DNA from: Macrothele yani
Taxonomy: Eukaryota > Arthropoda > Arachnida > Araneae > Macrothelidae
NCBI GenBank assembly: GCA_039090855.1
Contig: CM077011.1
Span: 35,483,501-35,547,500, forward strand
Length of the DNA stretch: 64,000 nucleotides
Direction of reading: 5' to 3'
Part shown: piece after piece, positions 43,336 through 53,491 of the stretch
Position numbering within the stretch: position 1 is the stretch's first letter
How the letters are laid out: each line of letters opens with the position of its first letter
Position numbers and translations under genes: made by a program
The notes under the pieces: generated by a model
Databases searched by the model: none
Told to the model about the DNA's origin: nothing
Seen by the model: only the letters and a program-made list of their open reading frames with translations

Positions 43336-43489
43336 AACTTGTCTCATACGTCACTCAACCTCCGACTTCAATGCAATTGCCACAAGACATTCAGTCGAGA
43401 GAGAAAATACAAGCATTAAGTTTGAAAAATGTTTAAGGAGAACGAAAAAAACTTTACGTAGATACAGGAACTAAGATGGAAAGTTATAC

Positions 43490-45105
43490 ATTGGTGTGCA
43501 AAACTTAAGGACGCAGTGGGAAAAGTAAAATAAAATGGTTGCAGCACTCAAACACTAATTAACTCAGGACAGTGTCTCGGAACAGGAGCAACAGCACATG
43601 CGTAATAGTGGGTATGACTTGTGGTTTGCGTGACGTCAGAACAAAACACGCTCACGCAGTCCAATAGCAAGAGCTGAATAGATATCACCGGAAGGTGTGA
43701 ACGAATGTTTCAGACGTTCGATTGTGTTTGTTATGTGCTACCTATACCGTGCAGATTAATTAGGCCAAGCTATTTTATTCTCAGAATTGTAATGTGATCG
43801 CTAGTTGATGTCGGAATCCCACATAAACCGGTTTTATCAGCTGTGAGGTGGTGTGACTGTTAGAACTTGATAGTAAGAATGTGGTTTGACCAGTTATAAA
43901 CAGAAAATAGGCTTTTCAGCTTCAGTTGTGAGCTTTCGTGTGTGACAGGTGGATGTTAGTTTTTGCTCTCTTTGAGTACGTGTTGCTTTCGTGTATTGAA
44001 AAATGGATATTTCCCCAAGGAAACGTGCAAAAATAATTGCTCTGAAGGATCACACTTCTATGACAGTGAGAGATATCGCTTCTGCAGTTGGTGTAGGCAA
44101 ATCAAGTTTATCAAGACTGCTTACGCGATACAATGCATCTGGATCATCGTCTCCAAAAAGGAGAGGTAAATGTGGAAGAAAACGAAAAACAACTCCACGA
44201 ACCGATAAATATCTAATCAGAAATAGTAAAATTAATCAAAAAAAGAAAAAAAACAAGCACTGACCTTCAAAGAGATTTATTGGCTAGTGGTTGTGATGTT
44301 AGTGATTCAACTGTACGCCGTAGGCTTCTAGAAGTTGGTCGAAAGGCAAGAAGACCAACGGAAAAACAATATTTGAATGCGAAAATGAAGATAAAAGGTT
44401 TAGCATGGGCCAAAAAATATAAATCATGGACTGCTGATGACTGCATAAAAGGTCTTTTCAGTGATGAAACTCATTTATTTGTGCAGGGTTACCAAGCAAA
44501 TGTCGTTAGACGAAGCAACTGTGAACCCTTAAGACCATACAAACTGTAAAACACCCTCTGAAACAGATGTTTTGGGGCTTTTTCACATCAAATGGCACTG
44601 GAAGCTTAGTTCCTGTTCAAGATATGATGAATTCAGCCAAGTACGTAGAAATATTACAACGTAGGTTTGTTCTATTCTGGCAAACTTTTGACGGGACATT
44701 TCAACATGACTTGGCCCCATGTCACAATTCAAAATTGGTCAAGAATTTCATGCTGGAAAACCAAATTTATTTGCTTGATTGGCCTAGAAATTTACCAGAC
44801 TTAAATCCCATGTGGAATATTTTGAAGAGACGTTTAGGTAAAATGGACTGTACAGCCAAAGAACGCATGATAACGAATGGTATAAAAGTGTGGTTCCACG
44901 ATTATGAAGTCAAAAATATGTGCACTCAATTAGTGGAGTCAATGCCAAAACGAATTCAAAAGGTCATTTCTGCTAAAGGAGGACATACTTCATACTAATA
45001 CAGGTATTTATCAGTGTATATCAAGGCATAGAATGATATGATATAAAGGCATAGTTTTGGAAAAAAAGAGTGATTTTTTACTTTGTCCGAATAAATTTGC
45101 ACAGT
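43490..45105 (+). mobile_element. Tc1-like transposon, MDISPRK family
   Basis: The right end is TGTCCGAATAAATTTGCACAG before TATAG. The left end is less certain; TTGGTGTGCAAAACTTAAGG at 43493 may belong to this element or to the outer Tc1 whose right end is near 48788. The long region before the ATG (about 500 bp) shows no coding signal. Confidence 0.65.
44003..44998 (+). pseudogene. Tc1-like transposase pseudogene
   Basis: Start ATG 44003: MDISPRKRAKIIALKDHTSM and TVRDIASAVGVGKSSLSRLL (helix-turn-helix), then GKCGRKRKTTPRTDKYLIRN. A frameshift in the A-rich tract near 44240-44260 is followed by DVSDSTVRRRLLEVGRKARR and WAKKYKSWTADD. First Asp: GLFSDETHLFVQGYQ. Second: FQHDLAPCHNSKLVKNF. A 9-bp loss at the NPIENLW position (now NPMWNIL) removes the catalytic Glu. 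End: SAKGGHTSY. About 331 codons in total. Confidence 0.88.
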
Positions 45106-45779
45106 ATAGTAAAGACGAAGAAATAACACGTTGAAAACATCTCGATTATTTTACTCTTGGTCGAATAACTGGGAAGCTTGAGGAGGAGTGAACTGTGATG
45201 CGTGTGACCCAGGAGTGAGGTATCTCCAGTAGCATCGTATCGTGTGAATGAAAACCAACCCTAGTGAGGAAACTATGTGCTTCTACATGCCAAGAAAGAT
45301 CTTCACCAGATAGCAAATAATCTGGAAAAACTACTAAACGTGCGCATAGAATTCGCAATATCGCGGTTTACAGTACCTGGGCGACTACACAAAGGTGGAC
45401 TGTTTGCCCCACGACCAGTACACTGTGTTCCATTAACGACTGCTAATTGGAGACACCGTTTGCCGTGGTCCACAGAGCATAAGGACTAAACAGCAGAAAA
45501 ATCGGGCAGGGTACTCTTTACTGATGAGAGTAAATTTAACCTCTCTAGCGATTCTGGAAGTCAGCTAATCTGGAGTGAGATAGTCACTTGGTATCTCCCC
45601 GAAATATTAGGTGCTTGAATTAATTCCCGCTGTTGCCCAATAGGGCGCAGCAGTGGCGCGCTGGGACCCGGGTCACACGTGACTCCCCTTGCACACGCAC
45701 GTACCGTCCGTAGTCTGGGCGAAGCAGTGTGTGACACGCGATGGGAGGGCACAGAACACGAGTTTGTATCGCATTCACG

Positions 45780-46956
45780 ATGTCGAGTTTCGTACCAAAA
45801 AAGGAGCATTTGCGGGAAGCATTACTCTTCTGCTTTCATCTCAAGAAATCTGCAGCAGAAAGTCATCGTTTGCTAGTGCAGGCCTATGGGGAACATGCCC
45901 TATCGGAAACAACATGCAGAGAGTGGTTCCGACGCCGAATATAACGTGAAGGACAAAGAGCGCCCTGGGCAGCCGAAAAAGTTCGAAGCTGGCGCATTGC
46001 AGGCCTTATTGGACGAGGATTCACGTCAGATGCTCCACGAGTTGTCTGAAACACTACGGGTCGATGAGTCAACGGTTAGCAAACGTTTAAAGGCAATGGG
46101 AATGATCCAGAAGATCGGAAACTGGATCCCACATGACAAGGTTATTCTTCTCTACGACAACGCTAGACCTCCTGTCGCCAAATCCGTGGAGGAACTCCTG
46201 GAGGCACTTGACTGGGACTTCCTTATTCGTGGTGAACGGCAACTTGCAGCGTGCATTTTAACGCCCAACGCCAAGCAACATGGTTTGGGGCATCATTGGG
46301 TTCAATTCGAGATCTTGTCTGATAGGAATTGATAGAACTCTCAACATCTAGCGACACATCAGGGATGCTTTTAAAGGCAGAGGTTTCCTTCAGAGTTGTC
46401 CTGGCACTATATTCCAGCAGGGCAATCCTCGGCCACTCGTGGCCTGAAATGTCTAGGACCTTTTTAATGCACGAAAAATGCCGCTTCTTCCATAGCCTGC
46501 ATGTTCACCGGATATGTCCTCTATCGAACATGTCTGCGACATGGTAGCTAAGCGATTGGCCCGTCAAGTGCCTTCTCCAGTTAGTACAAATGAACTTTAG
46601 TCTCGCCTAGAAGCAGCTTGGAAGTTTATTCCCTCGGACGATATTCAAAACCTCTTCCATTCAATGTCACGCCGTGTAGAGACTGTTATTTTTGCTCGAA
46701 GTGGCTTCGCACGATATTTAGTTTTTGTTTTTTTGTTTTTTTTTATTCCCCGGACATTGCTTCTTCGGACTTCGATTCGTTCCGGTCGCTACAACATGGC
46801 CTGTCAGAGCAGCACTTCCTTTCTGTCACGGATATCCAGAAATGGCTCGATGAATGGTTCGCCTCGAAAGAACCTGCATTCTTCTACCGCGGGATCCATT
46901 TGTTACCCCAACGGTGGGAAAGGGTCGTAACTGCCAACGGACACTACTTTGAATAG
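45780..46956 (+). pseudogene. Mariner transposase pseudogene
   Basis: Start ATG 45780: MSSFVPKKEHLREALLFCFH, LKKSAAESHRLLVQAYGEHA, LSETTCREWFRR (HTH), then KDKERPGQPKKFEAGALQAL and RLKAMGMIQKIGNWIPH. The central part with the first Asp is deleted. It resumes at DKVILLYDNARPPVAKSVEE (second Asp) and LEALDWDF, then is broken by a Tc1 fragment. It continues with YSPDIASSDFDSFRSLQHGL (third Asp of the DD34D type) and ends RWERVVTANGHYFE. Frameshifted in the N-terminal third. Confidence 0.9.
46225..46742 (+). mobile_element. Truncated Tc1 fragment inside the mariner
   Basis: Near-identical (inverted) to part of the Tc1 at 38962-41757: GCGTGCATTTTAACGCCCAA, CGACACATCAGGGATGCTTT, GGCACTATATTCCAGCAG. 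It ends in a T-rich run (46725-46742). TTATTC before (about 46223) and after (about 46742) may be a short target duplication. Confidence 0.8.
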
Positions 46957-47084
46957 ACTATCCTGTACCGTTCTGGGGCAACACACAGGTGTTTGTGTGG
47001 CAAAAAACAGCGGGAATTAATTCAAGCACCTAATATAAGTGAAAGAGATAGATATGGCGGTTGCTGTGTTCTCGTATAGAAGGC

Positions 47085-48205
47085 ATTCTGATAGATGAAT
47101 GTACTGGGCTCCAGACACTGGAAAAAGGAACTGTAACCAGTGCGGGATACTCTAATGAAGTAATCCTTTACCAAATTCGTCTGTTTCGAGGTACCATTCT
47201 GATAGATGAAAGTACTGGGCTCCAGACACTGGAAAAAGGAACTGTAATCAGTGCGGGATACTCTAATGAAGTAATCCTTTACCAAATTCGTCTGTTTCGA
47301 GGTACCATTCTGATAGATGAATGTACTGGGCTCCAGACACTGGAAAAAGGAACTGTAACCAGTGCGGGATACTCTAATGAAGTAATCCTTTACCAAATTC
47401 GTCTGTTTCGAGGTACCATTCTGATAGATGAATGTACTGGGCTCCAGACAGTGGAAAAACGAACTGTAACTAGTGCGGGATACTCTAATGAAGTAATCCT
47501 TCACCATGTTCGTCTGTTTCGAGGTACCTTTCACTTGTTTCGAGGTACCTTTCGTCTGTTTCGAGGTACCATTCTGATAGATGAATGTACTGGGCTCAAG
47601 ACACTGGAAAGGGAACTGTAACCAGTGCGGGATACTCTAATGAAGTAATCCTTCACCAAATTCTTCTGTTTCGAGGTACCTTTCGTCTGTTTCGAGGTAC
47701 CTTTCGTCTGTTTCGAGGTACCTTTCGTCTGTTTCGAGGTACCTTTCGTCTGTTTCGAGGTACCTTTCGTCTGTTTCGAGGTACCATTCTGATAGATGAA
47801 TGTACTGGGCTCCAGACAGTGGAAAAACGAACTGTAACTAGTGCGGGATACTCTAATGAAGTAATCCTTCACCATGTTCGTCTGTTTCGAGGTACTTTTC
47901 GCCTGTTTCGAGGTACCTTTCCTCTGTTTCGAGGTACCATTCTGATAGATGAATGTACTGGGCTCCAGACAGTGGAAAAACGAACTGTAACTAGTGCGGG
48001 ATACTCTAATGAAGTAATCCTTCACCATGTTCGTCTGTTTCGAGGTACCTTTCGCCTGTTTTGAGGTACCTTTCGTCTGTTTCGAGGTACGATTCTGATA
48101 GATGAATGTACTGGGCTCCAGACACTGGAAAAAGGCACTGTAACCAGTGCGGGAAACTCTAATGAAGTAATCCTTCACCATGTTCGTCTGTTTCGAGGTA
48201 CCTTT
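47085..48205 (+). repeat. 111-bp minisatellite grown from transposase codons
   Basis: Units start (ATTCTGATAGATGAATGTAC) at 47085, 47196, 47307, 47418, 47571, 47786, 47939 and 48092. The basic period is 111 bp = 37 codons. Longer steps (153, 215, 153, 153) come from extra 21-bp = 7-codon pieces (TTTCGTCTGTTTCGAGGTACC reads FRLFRGT). Only one unit has a 1-bp loss. The encoded block GILIDECTGLQTLEKGTVTS and AGYSNEVILYQIRLFRGT aligns with the Tc1 segment between WGGI and GPDFILMDDN. Two sequence variants (CTCCAGACACTGGAAAAAGG and CTCCAGACAGTGGAAAAACG) alternate. Confidence 0.95.
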
Positions 48206-48788
48206 GGCCCATAGTTCGTATTAATGGACGATAACCCTACACCCCATTGTACGGAGGCTGTTGATGAGCTGTTGGAAAGTAAAGACATTCAATGGATGGA
48301 TTGGTCAGCACGTTCCTCCAAACTAAATCCTATAAAACAAGTGTGGGGCGCTCTGGGAAGACGCGTTGAGGCAGGTCAACACTCACCGGAAACTGTCCAA
48401 CAGCTTAAGACGGCACTGACGGAAGAATGGGCGATATTACCGCAAAAACTAATCGACAACCTAGTGCAAAGTATGTCCATACTTGAACAGACGGTGCAAA
48501 TCATGCATCACCGTTAGGGGTGATCATATCCCTTACTGAGGACCTCCTTATCCCTTCGAACCGTCTTTGGCAGTGATGCATCTGTATCGTGGCACCCAGT
48601 GCTACGTAACAAATTCTGAATAAAGTTCCACTATATCCTTTAGTATCTGCAGTTGTGTCGGCGTTGTGTTCGCCATTATTTTGGTAAGTAATGGAGTTTC
48701 TATGGTTTGAATTTTACATATCCAGGTCACTCTTATGCGACGCTACAGGTTAAAACCTGGCTCGCACTTAAGTTTTGCGCACCTGCGT

Positions 48789-48960
48789 GTTAAAGTACAC
48801 GTCACAACGTAGAATATGAGATGGATAAAACATGATTTAATTTCAAAGGCAATGCATCAGTTTGATAGACTACAAGGCAGCATCACGTGACAGCATTCAG
48901 TACCTTGTGTTGCCACCAATGTAATCAGACACACGGCGCCGTTTGAAGTAATACAGGTCT
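48789..48960. other. Unassigned sequence flanking a MITE
   Basis: No gene or family recognised. Confidence 0.4.
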
Positions 48961-48964
48961 TTAA

Positions 48965-49215
48965 CCCTTTAACGACCATGACCCCAAAATCATGTATCAC
49001 TTTAAATACCATAACATCCGAAACTGTGTGTTGTTTCATTTCTTTGTTTAATAACGGCAACAGTGATTGAGGGTGACTTCTGCTGACCCCTCATAGATGA
49101 AGAAAATTCGAAGAGCAAGTAAGGGTAGGAAATCTGACTCACTCTGGACAGGCGTTTCGGGCGGCTACGGCCGTTTGTGCATACGGGAGTTTTGGGCGTT
49201 ATGGTCGTTAAAGGG
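48965..49215. mobile_element. piggyBac-like MITE, 251 bp, TTAA duplication
   Basis: TTAA at 48961-48964 and 49216-49219. TIRs CCCTTTAACGACCATGACCC at left and, as reverse complement, CCCTTTAACGACCATAACGC at right. The CCCT start and TTAA target are the signature of piggyBac. There is no transposase frame inside, so it is non-autonomous. Confidence 0.93.
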
Positions 49216-49219
49216 TTAA

Positions 49220-49950
49220 TAGTGTCGTGAGGTATCTGGGACAACGCGTTGTTTGCTTGGTTCCATGATTCAGCGGCATTCTGGGAAAGTGTCGTCTTAT
49301 GAGGTACCGTACATGCTCGATGTGTAATAGGTTCCGTGATCTCGCTGGCCGTAAAAACATATGAAATCCCTGTAGGCAAGCTCTGGAGATGTTACCGGTG
49401 CAGCTCCCTGGATACCACTCAGAAATGGTGAAAACTCGTTCAGCAAAACTTCATCCACCAACCGCCGGGCTGGGCTGTCACCGTGCCTTTTATGCCTATC
49501 AGAGGTGAGAGGCTTTCTTAAGCAATGGCACCATATTAGAGGATGCTTAGTTGGATGAGCAGTCTTCCGCCATCTATCATCTAATTTAATAAACTTTAAC
49601 ACTTGCCACGTCTCTTGATGTTAAAAGTAAGCTTTTTCTATCGTGTTTTTTTGTGTGATAGCATACTGAAGTTGTATACTTCATTTATAGACACCCTGCA
49701 TAATAGCTTTAGTATTGTGTCATTTATTTTCGGGTAGTGATTTACGGCTCATCCGATGTTTGATATCTTGTAATATTACCACGTTGTGTTGAAAACCATA
49801 TATATTCGAGTATAAGCAGAACGTTTTTGGAAACAGTTATTTTTTTTAAAGTGCAGGGATCGGCTTATATGCCAGTCAGTTAAAAATATAAATAAATAAT
49901 GGAACGTTTTTGAACTCAGCATACGATTTCAAGAAACGTTACATCCCCAG
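49220..49950. other. No gene identified
   Basis: No domain could be recognised on either strand. The minus frames (49002-49602) share no motif with known transposases. Confidence 0.45.
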
Positions 49951-49952
49951 TT

Positions 49953-50168
49953 TTTTTTTTTATTGGAGGTTTAACGACCACCGTGAGCAACTCAATGGGC
50001 TATAAGCAGTCGCCCGTCCCTAATTTAGGGTCACTGGTTCCAGGGAAGGGAGAGAGCCAGTGCCGTAAGACAAACACAACACCCATGCCTCGCCGAGATT
50101 CGAACCCGGACCCCTTCGGACGAATGATCAGAGGCCAACGCCTTAGACCACTGCGCCACCGGGGCGGC
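49953..50168 (-). mobile_element. SINE-A copy with 11-bp target duplication
   Basis: Target duplication CATCCCCAGTT at 49942-49952 and 50169-50179. Near-consensus body and intact box B complement (GAGATTCGAACCCGG). Confidence 0.95.
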
Positions 50169-50596
50169 CATCCCCAGTTGTACAGAAATAGTTATTGCTA
50201 ACATAGCAAGCACGGAACCTTACTCTAGCCGCCAACAATGAAGTAATCCCCTCCTTGATTTCCCTGCTGGGCGTTAAACATGTCACTATACCTCTGGAGA
50301 AGAGCGCAACGGACGAATCCGCGACTTTTCGTGTTTTTGCAGCAAGCGTGATTGTCGACTGTCCGCGGTGTCGTTGTTACGGAAGTGTAAAGTCGTGATC
50401 TTGTTTAGAAAAAAAGAGAACCAATGCGTCACAAGTAATACACGGATGGTACAAAAGATGATTCGATGTATGTTTCAGATTAAGAAACACACGACGACAC
50501 TCTTTAATCTGACGTTGCAACTTTAACGGAAATAGATTTACAGAAACTATTTGGAAAAACAAATAGTTTGTCGGGGTTGAAATATTTTTAAAGAAG

Positions 50597-50803
50597 GTAG
50601 GTGACGCAGTGGTCTAAGCGATGGCCTCTGATCATTCGTCCGAAATGGGTCCTGGTTCGAATCCCGGGGAGGCATGGATGTTGTGTTTGTCTTACAGCAC
50701 TGGCTATCTCCATAACCAGTCACACTACATTAAAAACGGGCGACTGCTTACATTTCCCATTGAGTTGTTTACAGTGGTCGATAAACCTCCAATAATAAAA
50801 AAC
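50597..50803 (+). mobile_element. SINE-A copy abutting a DR1 repeat
   Basis: GGTGACGCAGTGGTCTAAGC to CCTCCAATAATAAAAA. The CCCTTCCCT block and CCCTAAATTAGGGA segment are diverged, suggesting moderate age. The head lacks its first ~10 bases. The A tail touches the DR1-repeat terminus. Confidence 0.88.
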
Positions 50804-51675
50804 AAGTTAGTAAAATCATGCAATGCATTGATTATGATACGCTTTCCAACATGCCGGAAATCATTACTCAAGTTATGAGAATAATGGCTGTGAAATAAAT
50901 TTCGCTCCTGTATCCTGACCTTTGACCCATCTCGATGATATTATACAGAACCGATTCAGTGTACCTCCGGAACAACATGACAAAGTTTTGTCGCAATCGA
51001 AGCATTTTTAGTCAAGTTATGACGATAATGGCTGTGGAATAAATCTCTCTCCTGTGTCCTGACCTTCGACCCCATTTCGATGACATTCAACAGAACCTGT
51101 TCAGTGTACCTCTGGAACAACATGATACAGTTTTGTCGCAATCGAAGCATTTTTACGTAAGTTATGACGCATAAGGGCAATGAAATGGATCCGCCTCCTA
51201 AGTCCCGACCTTTGAACCCATTTCGCCCATTTTTAATAGAATTCATTTCACGGTGGTCCCCCTACCACATACGAAAATTTCATCGAAATCGAAACATTTT
51301 TACGCAAGTTATGAACTATAAGGGCAATGGAATGGATCCCGCTCCTATGTCGTGACCTTTGACCCCATTTCGTCCATTTTCGAAAGGGTTCGTGTAGAGG
51401 TGGTTCCCTACTACATACTAAAATTTCATCGAAATCGAACCATTTTTACGCAAGCTATGAGGCATAAGGACAATGGAATGGTTCCCGCTCCTATGCCCTG
51501 ACCTTTGACCCCATTTCGTTCATTTTCAATGGGGTTGTCCCCAGATGGTTCCCTACCACATACTGAAATTTCTTCGAAATCTAACAATTTGTACGCGAGT
51601 TATCGTGCGGGCGGGCAGACGGACAAAGCTGGAGCATATACGCTTTTTCAACCTACGGTTGGAAAGCGTAAAAAA
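50804..51675 (+). repeat. DR1-repeat family copy, longest, complete
   Basis: It starts AACAAGTTAGTAAAATCATG and ends GGAGCATATACGCTTTTTCA, then ACCTACGGTTGGAAAGCG. Five ~145-bp units each carry a TGACCTTTGACCC-type motif (about 50921, 51060, 51208, 51354, 51501; the second and third have one mismatch). The last unit reads into GCGGGCGGGCAGACGGACAA before the terminal hairpin. Confidence 0.92.
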
Positions 51676-53320
51676 GAAAAACAAATATGGTAGATTTAGA
51701 GATTTGCATAATTTTATTTCAATAAATAGCATAGTTTCCAAACTCATGAAATTTAAAGTCGGCTTATTTTTTACTAATATTTAGCTTTTAAACTAAAGGA
51801 ATTGGCTTATACGCAAACAAACTTATACGCGGTAGTTCATTTCATTATCGAAACTGAATTCTCTGTTTCTGTGTCATAATTTAAAAAGTGTATCGAAAAG
51901 TTATAAAAGCAGTTGGTTCTGGATCTTTCTTATTGTTCAATGACTCTTGCAGCCTAATGTGAGCCCTGGCCTCGAAGAGTTCTCTTTCGTGAGATTTCGT
52001 AATGAGAGATTTTTTTACGAGGCTGGGTCGTCAGCCCCACCCTCAACCCCCAACCTGGTGGACCAAGGGGCAAAGTGCATTCGGGTCGACTTCATAGGGA
52101 ACCATCCACGCATTCGCTTCCTCAAGCACAGGGAGTCTACAGAAAACTCTAGAAAAACCGCAGACTAGACGGCCGGCAGGACCGGGATTCGTACACATTT
52201 CAGAAACGTTCGCCTCCCACATAGTGCATAGCGATTTAACCAGGTGCACTATGCTCGTTGTTTCTGGATCTTTAGGAGTCGAAAATTAAATTTCTCCTAA
52301 TAGAAAAACAAAAGGGCAGAAAAAGAGTATTTTCTGTGAAGAAAACAGCTCTATCTGTTTTTATTTCTTTGCGCTTTTATCAGGGAAAAGTCACGTGAGC
52401 ATTTCTTTCTGTTATCACTACCCCATATCGCACTCGACCTTTTTTATTTGTTTTTTGTTTATGTCTTTCCTGTAGCAAGATTTTCTTTTTTTAACTAACA
52501 AGTGGCGAGGAAAAGCTGAGAGATAAATTAAATTTCCAAACGCTTGGAAACTACCAGCAACTTGGGTTTAACGTGCATTAGGTGTGTCCAGACTCCACAG
52601 GATTTTATGGACCACACCTGTGCGCGATCTCTCTCGTATCAGCCATCTGCTTGATGGTTAATATGCACGAAGCGTCTTTTGGGAATGTAGAATCCCGCAG
52701 CGCATTCGCTTTGGAAATCTCACAATAGCATCTAAGGAACAGATTCTACACCTTTTATTTTATTTTATGGCGTTTTTACCTCCAGGTAACGTTCTTTTTA
52801 AATCTTCCATCTCGGTGGAGTGGAGATAGGTGGGTAAGGTGATTTATCGACGTTGACGTCTTTTAACTTTGTAAAGTTGAAAGAGCATGTTTTAAAACAA
52901 AACGACGGTCTGCGATTACATTGCAAAAAAAAAAAGAAAATTCTTTATGGGGGCATTAACAGCTCATGAAAGTTATCTACGAGCTTATTTTTTGGCCTCT
53001 CTTTTTTCTGATTCTTACGAAAATATCTATCTGTTTTCTTTTCCTTGAGTGTGTGACTTGCTTTTTGGATTATGTATTTGCGAAGGAATTATTTATGTCC
53101 TACCGTATCAGTTTACGAAATTCCTATCACTTATTTATCAAACTTTCGAACATGTTTGGACACAATTACATCGCATGACCAATTCGTAAAATATTTATAG
53201 CCGCGTATCAGAAGCATTTTTTAAATAGAAGGATGTCTTAAAAAAGCTGAGTATTCCAAAGCTACTTTTTTGGTCCCTGATTTAAATAATAAAAGATGGC
53301 ACCATTCAGGTTTGACCCTG
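51676..53320. other. No gene; possible SINE-like tRNA segment at 51990-52255
   Basis: Complement 52255-52150 reads GTGCACCTGGTTAAATCGCT and ACGAATCCCGGTCCTGCC, a weak tRNA-like head, followed by ordinary unique sequence. I cannot confirm a family, because no second copy is in the window. The remainder is AT-rich and unassigned. Confidence 0.35.
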
Positions 53321-53491
53321 AAACTTAAGAATGAGCTGCATTTTTAGAAAAACGAACCTTATGCATGATCTTTTATCCAGTTCGGCAGAACAAAAACTGC
53401 CGAATAGAGAAAAAAATCACCTACGTAGTTTTGGATAAAAAGATCATGCATATGGTTCGTTTTTCTAAAAATGCAGCTCATTCTTAAGTTT
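53321..53491. mobile_element. Foldback MITE with an internal hairpin, 171 bp
   Basis: Arms of about 57 bp: AAACTTAAGAATGAGCTGCA at left, mirrored by TGCAGCTCATTCTTAAGTTT at right. The loop contains its own perfect hairpin, GTTCGGCAG and CTGCCGAAT around AACAAAAA. It sits just upstream of a mariner whose left TIR end seems to be lost. Confidence 0.88.

Larger units (their letters stand above)
45607..47033 (+). mobile_element. Mariner with 28-bp TIRs, internally deleted
   Basis: Identical 28-bp TIRs beginning TTAGGTGCTTGAATTAATTC, with TA duplications at 45605-45606 and 47034-47035. Inside, a stretch between the NWIPH and DKVILL motifs (roughly 350-400 bp relative to family members) is deleted, and a Tc1 3' fragment (about 46225-46740) is inserted. 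It sits in a Tc1 transposase at the YLPE/NISERD point. Confidence 0.94.
45150..48517 (+). pseudogene. Tc1-like transposase broken by a mariner and an in-frame repeat array
   Basis: In order: LVGRITGKLEEE-like and GISSSIV-like helix-turn-helix remnants (45150-45240), GRLHKGGLFAPRPVHCVPLT (about 45370-45430), LLMRV (shifted from TDESKF) and SGSQLIWSEIVTWYLPE, then the mariner. After it come NISERDRYGGCCVLV, the array of GILIDECTGLQTLEKGTVTS blocks ending RLFRGT, then FGP-stop-FVLMDDNPTPHCTEAV with the second Asp, and KLNPIKQVWGALGRRVEAGQ, where the catalytic Glu is Lys. The canonical spacing there is 34. Inactive. Confidence 0.85.
45140..48788 (+). mobile_element. Tc1-like transposon with internal minisatellite and nested mariner
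   Basis: Transposase blocks are scattered from 45140 to 48517, broken by a mariner (45607-47033) and by a tandem array (47085-48205). The right end is probably near 48767-48788 (GCACTTAAGTTTTGCGCACC). Its complement matches TGTGCAAAACTTAAGGACG at 43496, so the 5' end may lie there with the MDISPRK Tc1 nested between. Confidence 0.7.

Noticed and set aside
47061..48064. Repetitive proteins on both strands of the 111-bp array as host genes
   Set aside because: The plus-strand frame matches Tc1 transposase sequence, and the minus frame is its shadow. The flanks are transposase, not host exons.
49002..49602. Transposase remnant around the piggyBac-like MITE
   Set aside because: A phrase resembling IEHVR occurs on minus, but no neighbouring DDE motif supports it.
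42632..51675. Calling the DR1-repeat element a Helitron outright
   Set aside because: A terminal hairpin is present, but there is no TC start, no CTRR end and no AT insertion rule that I can verify.
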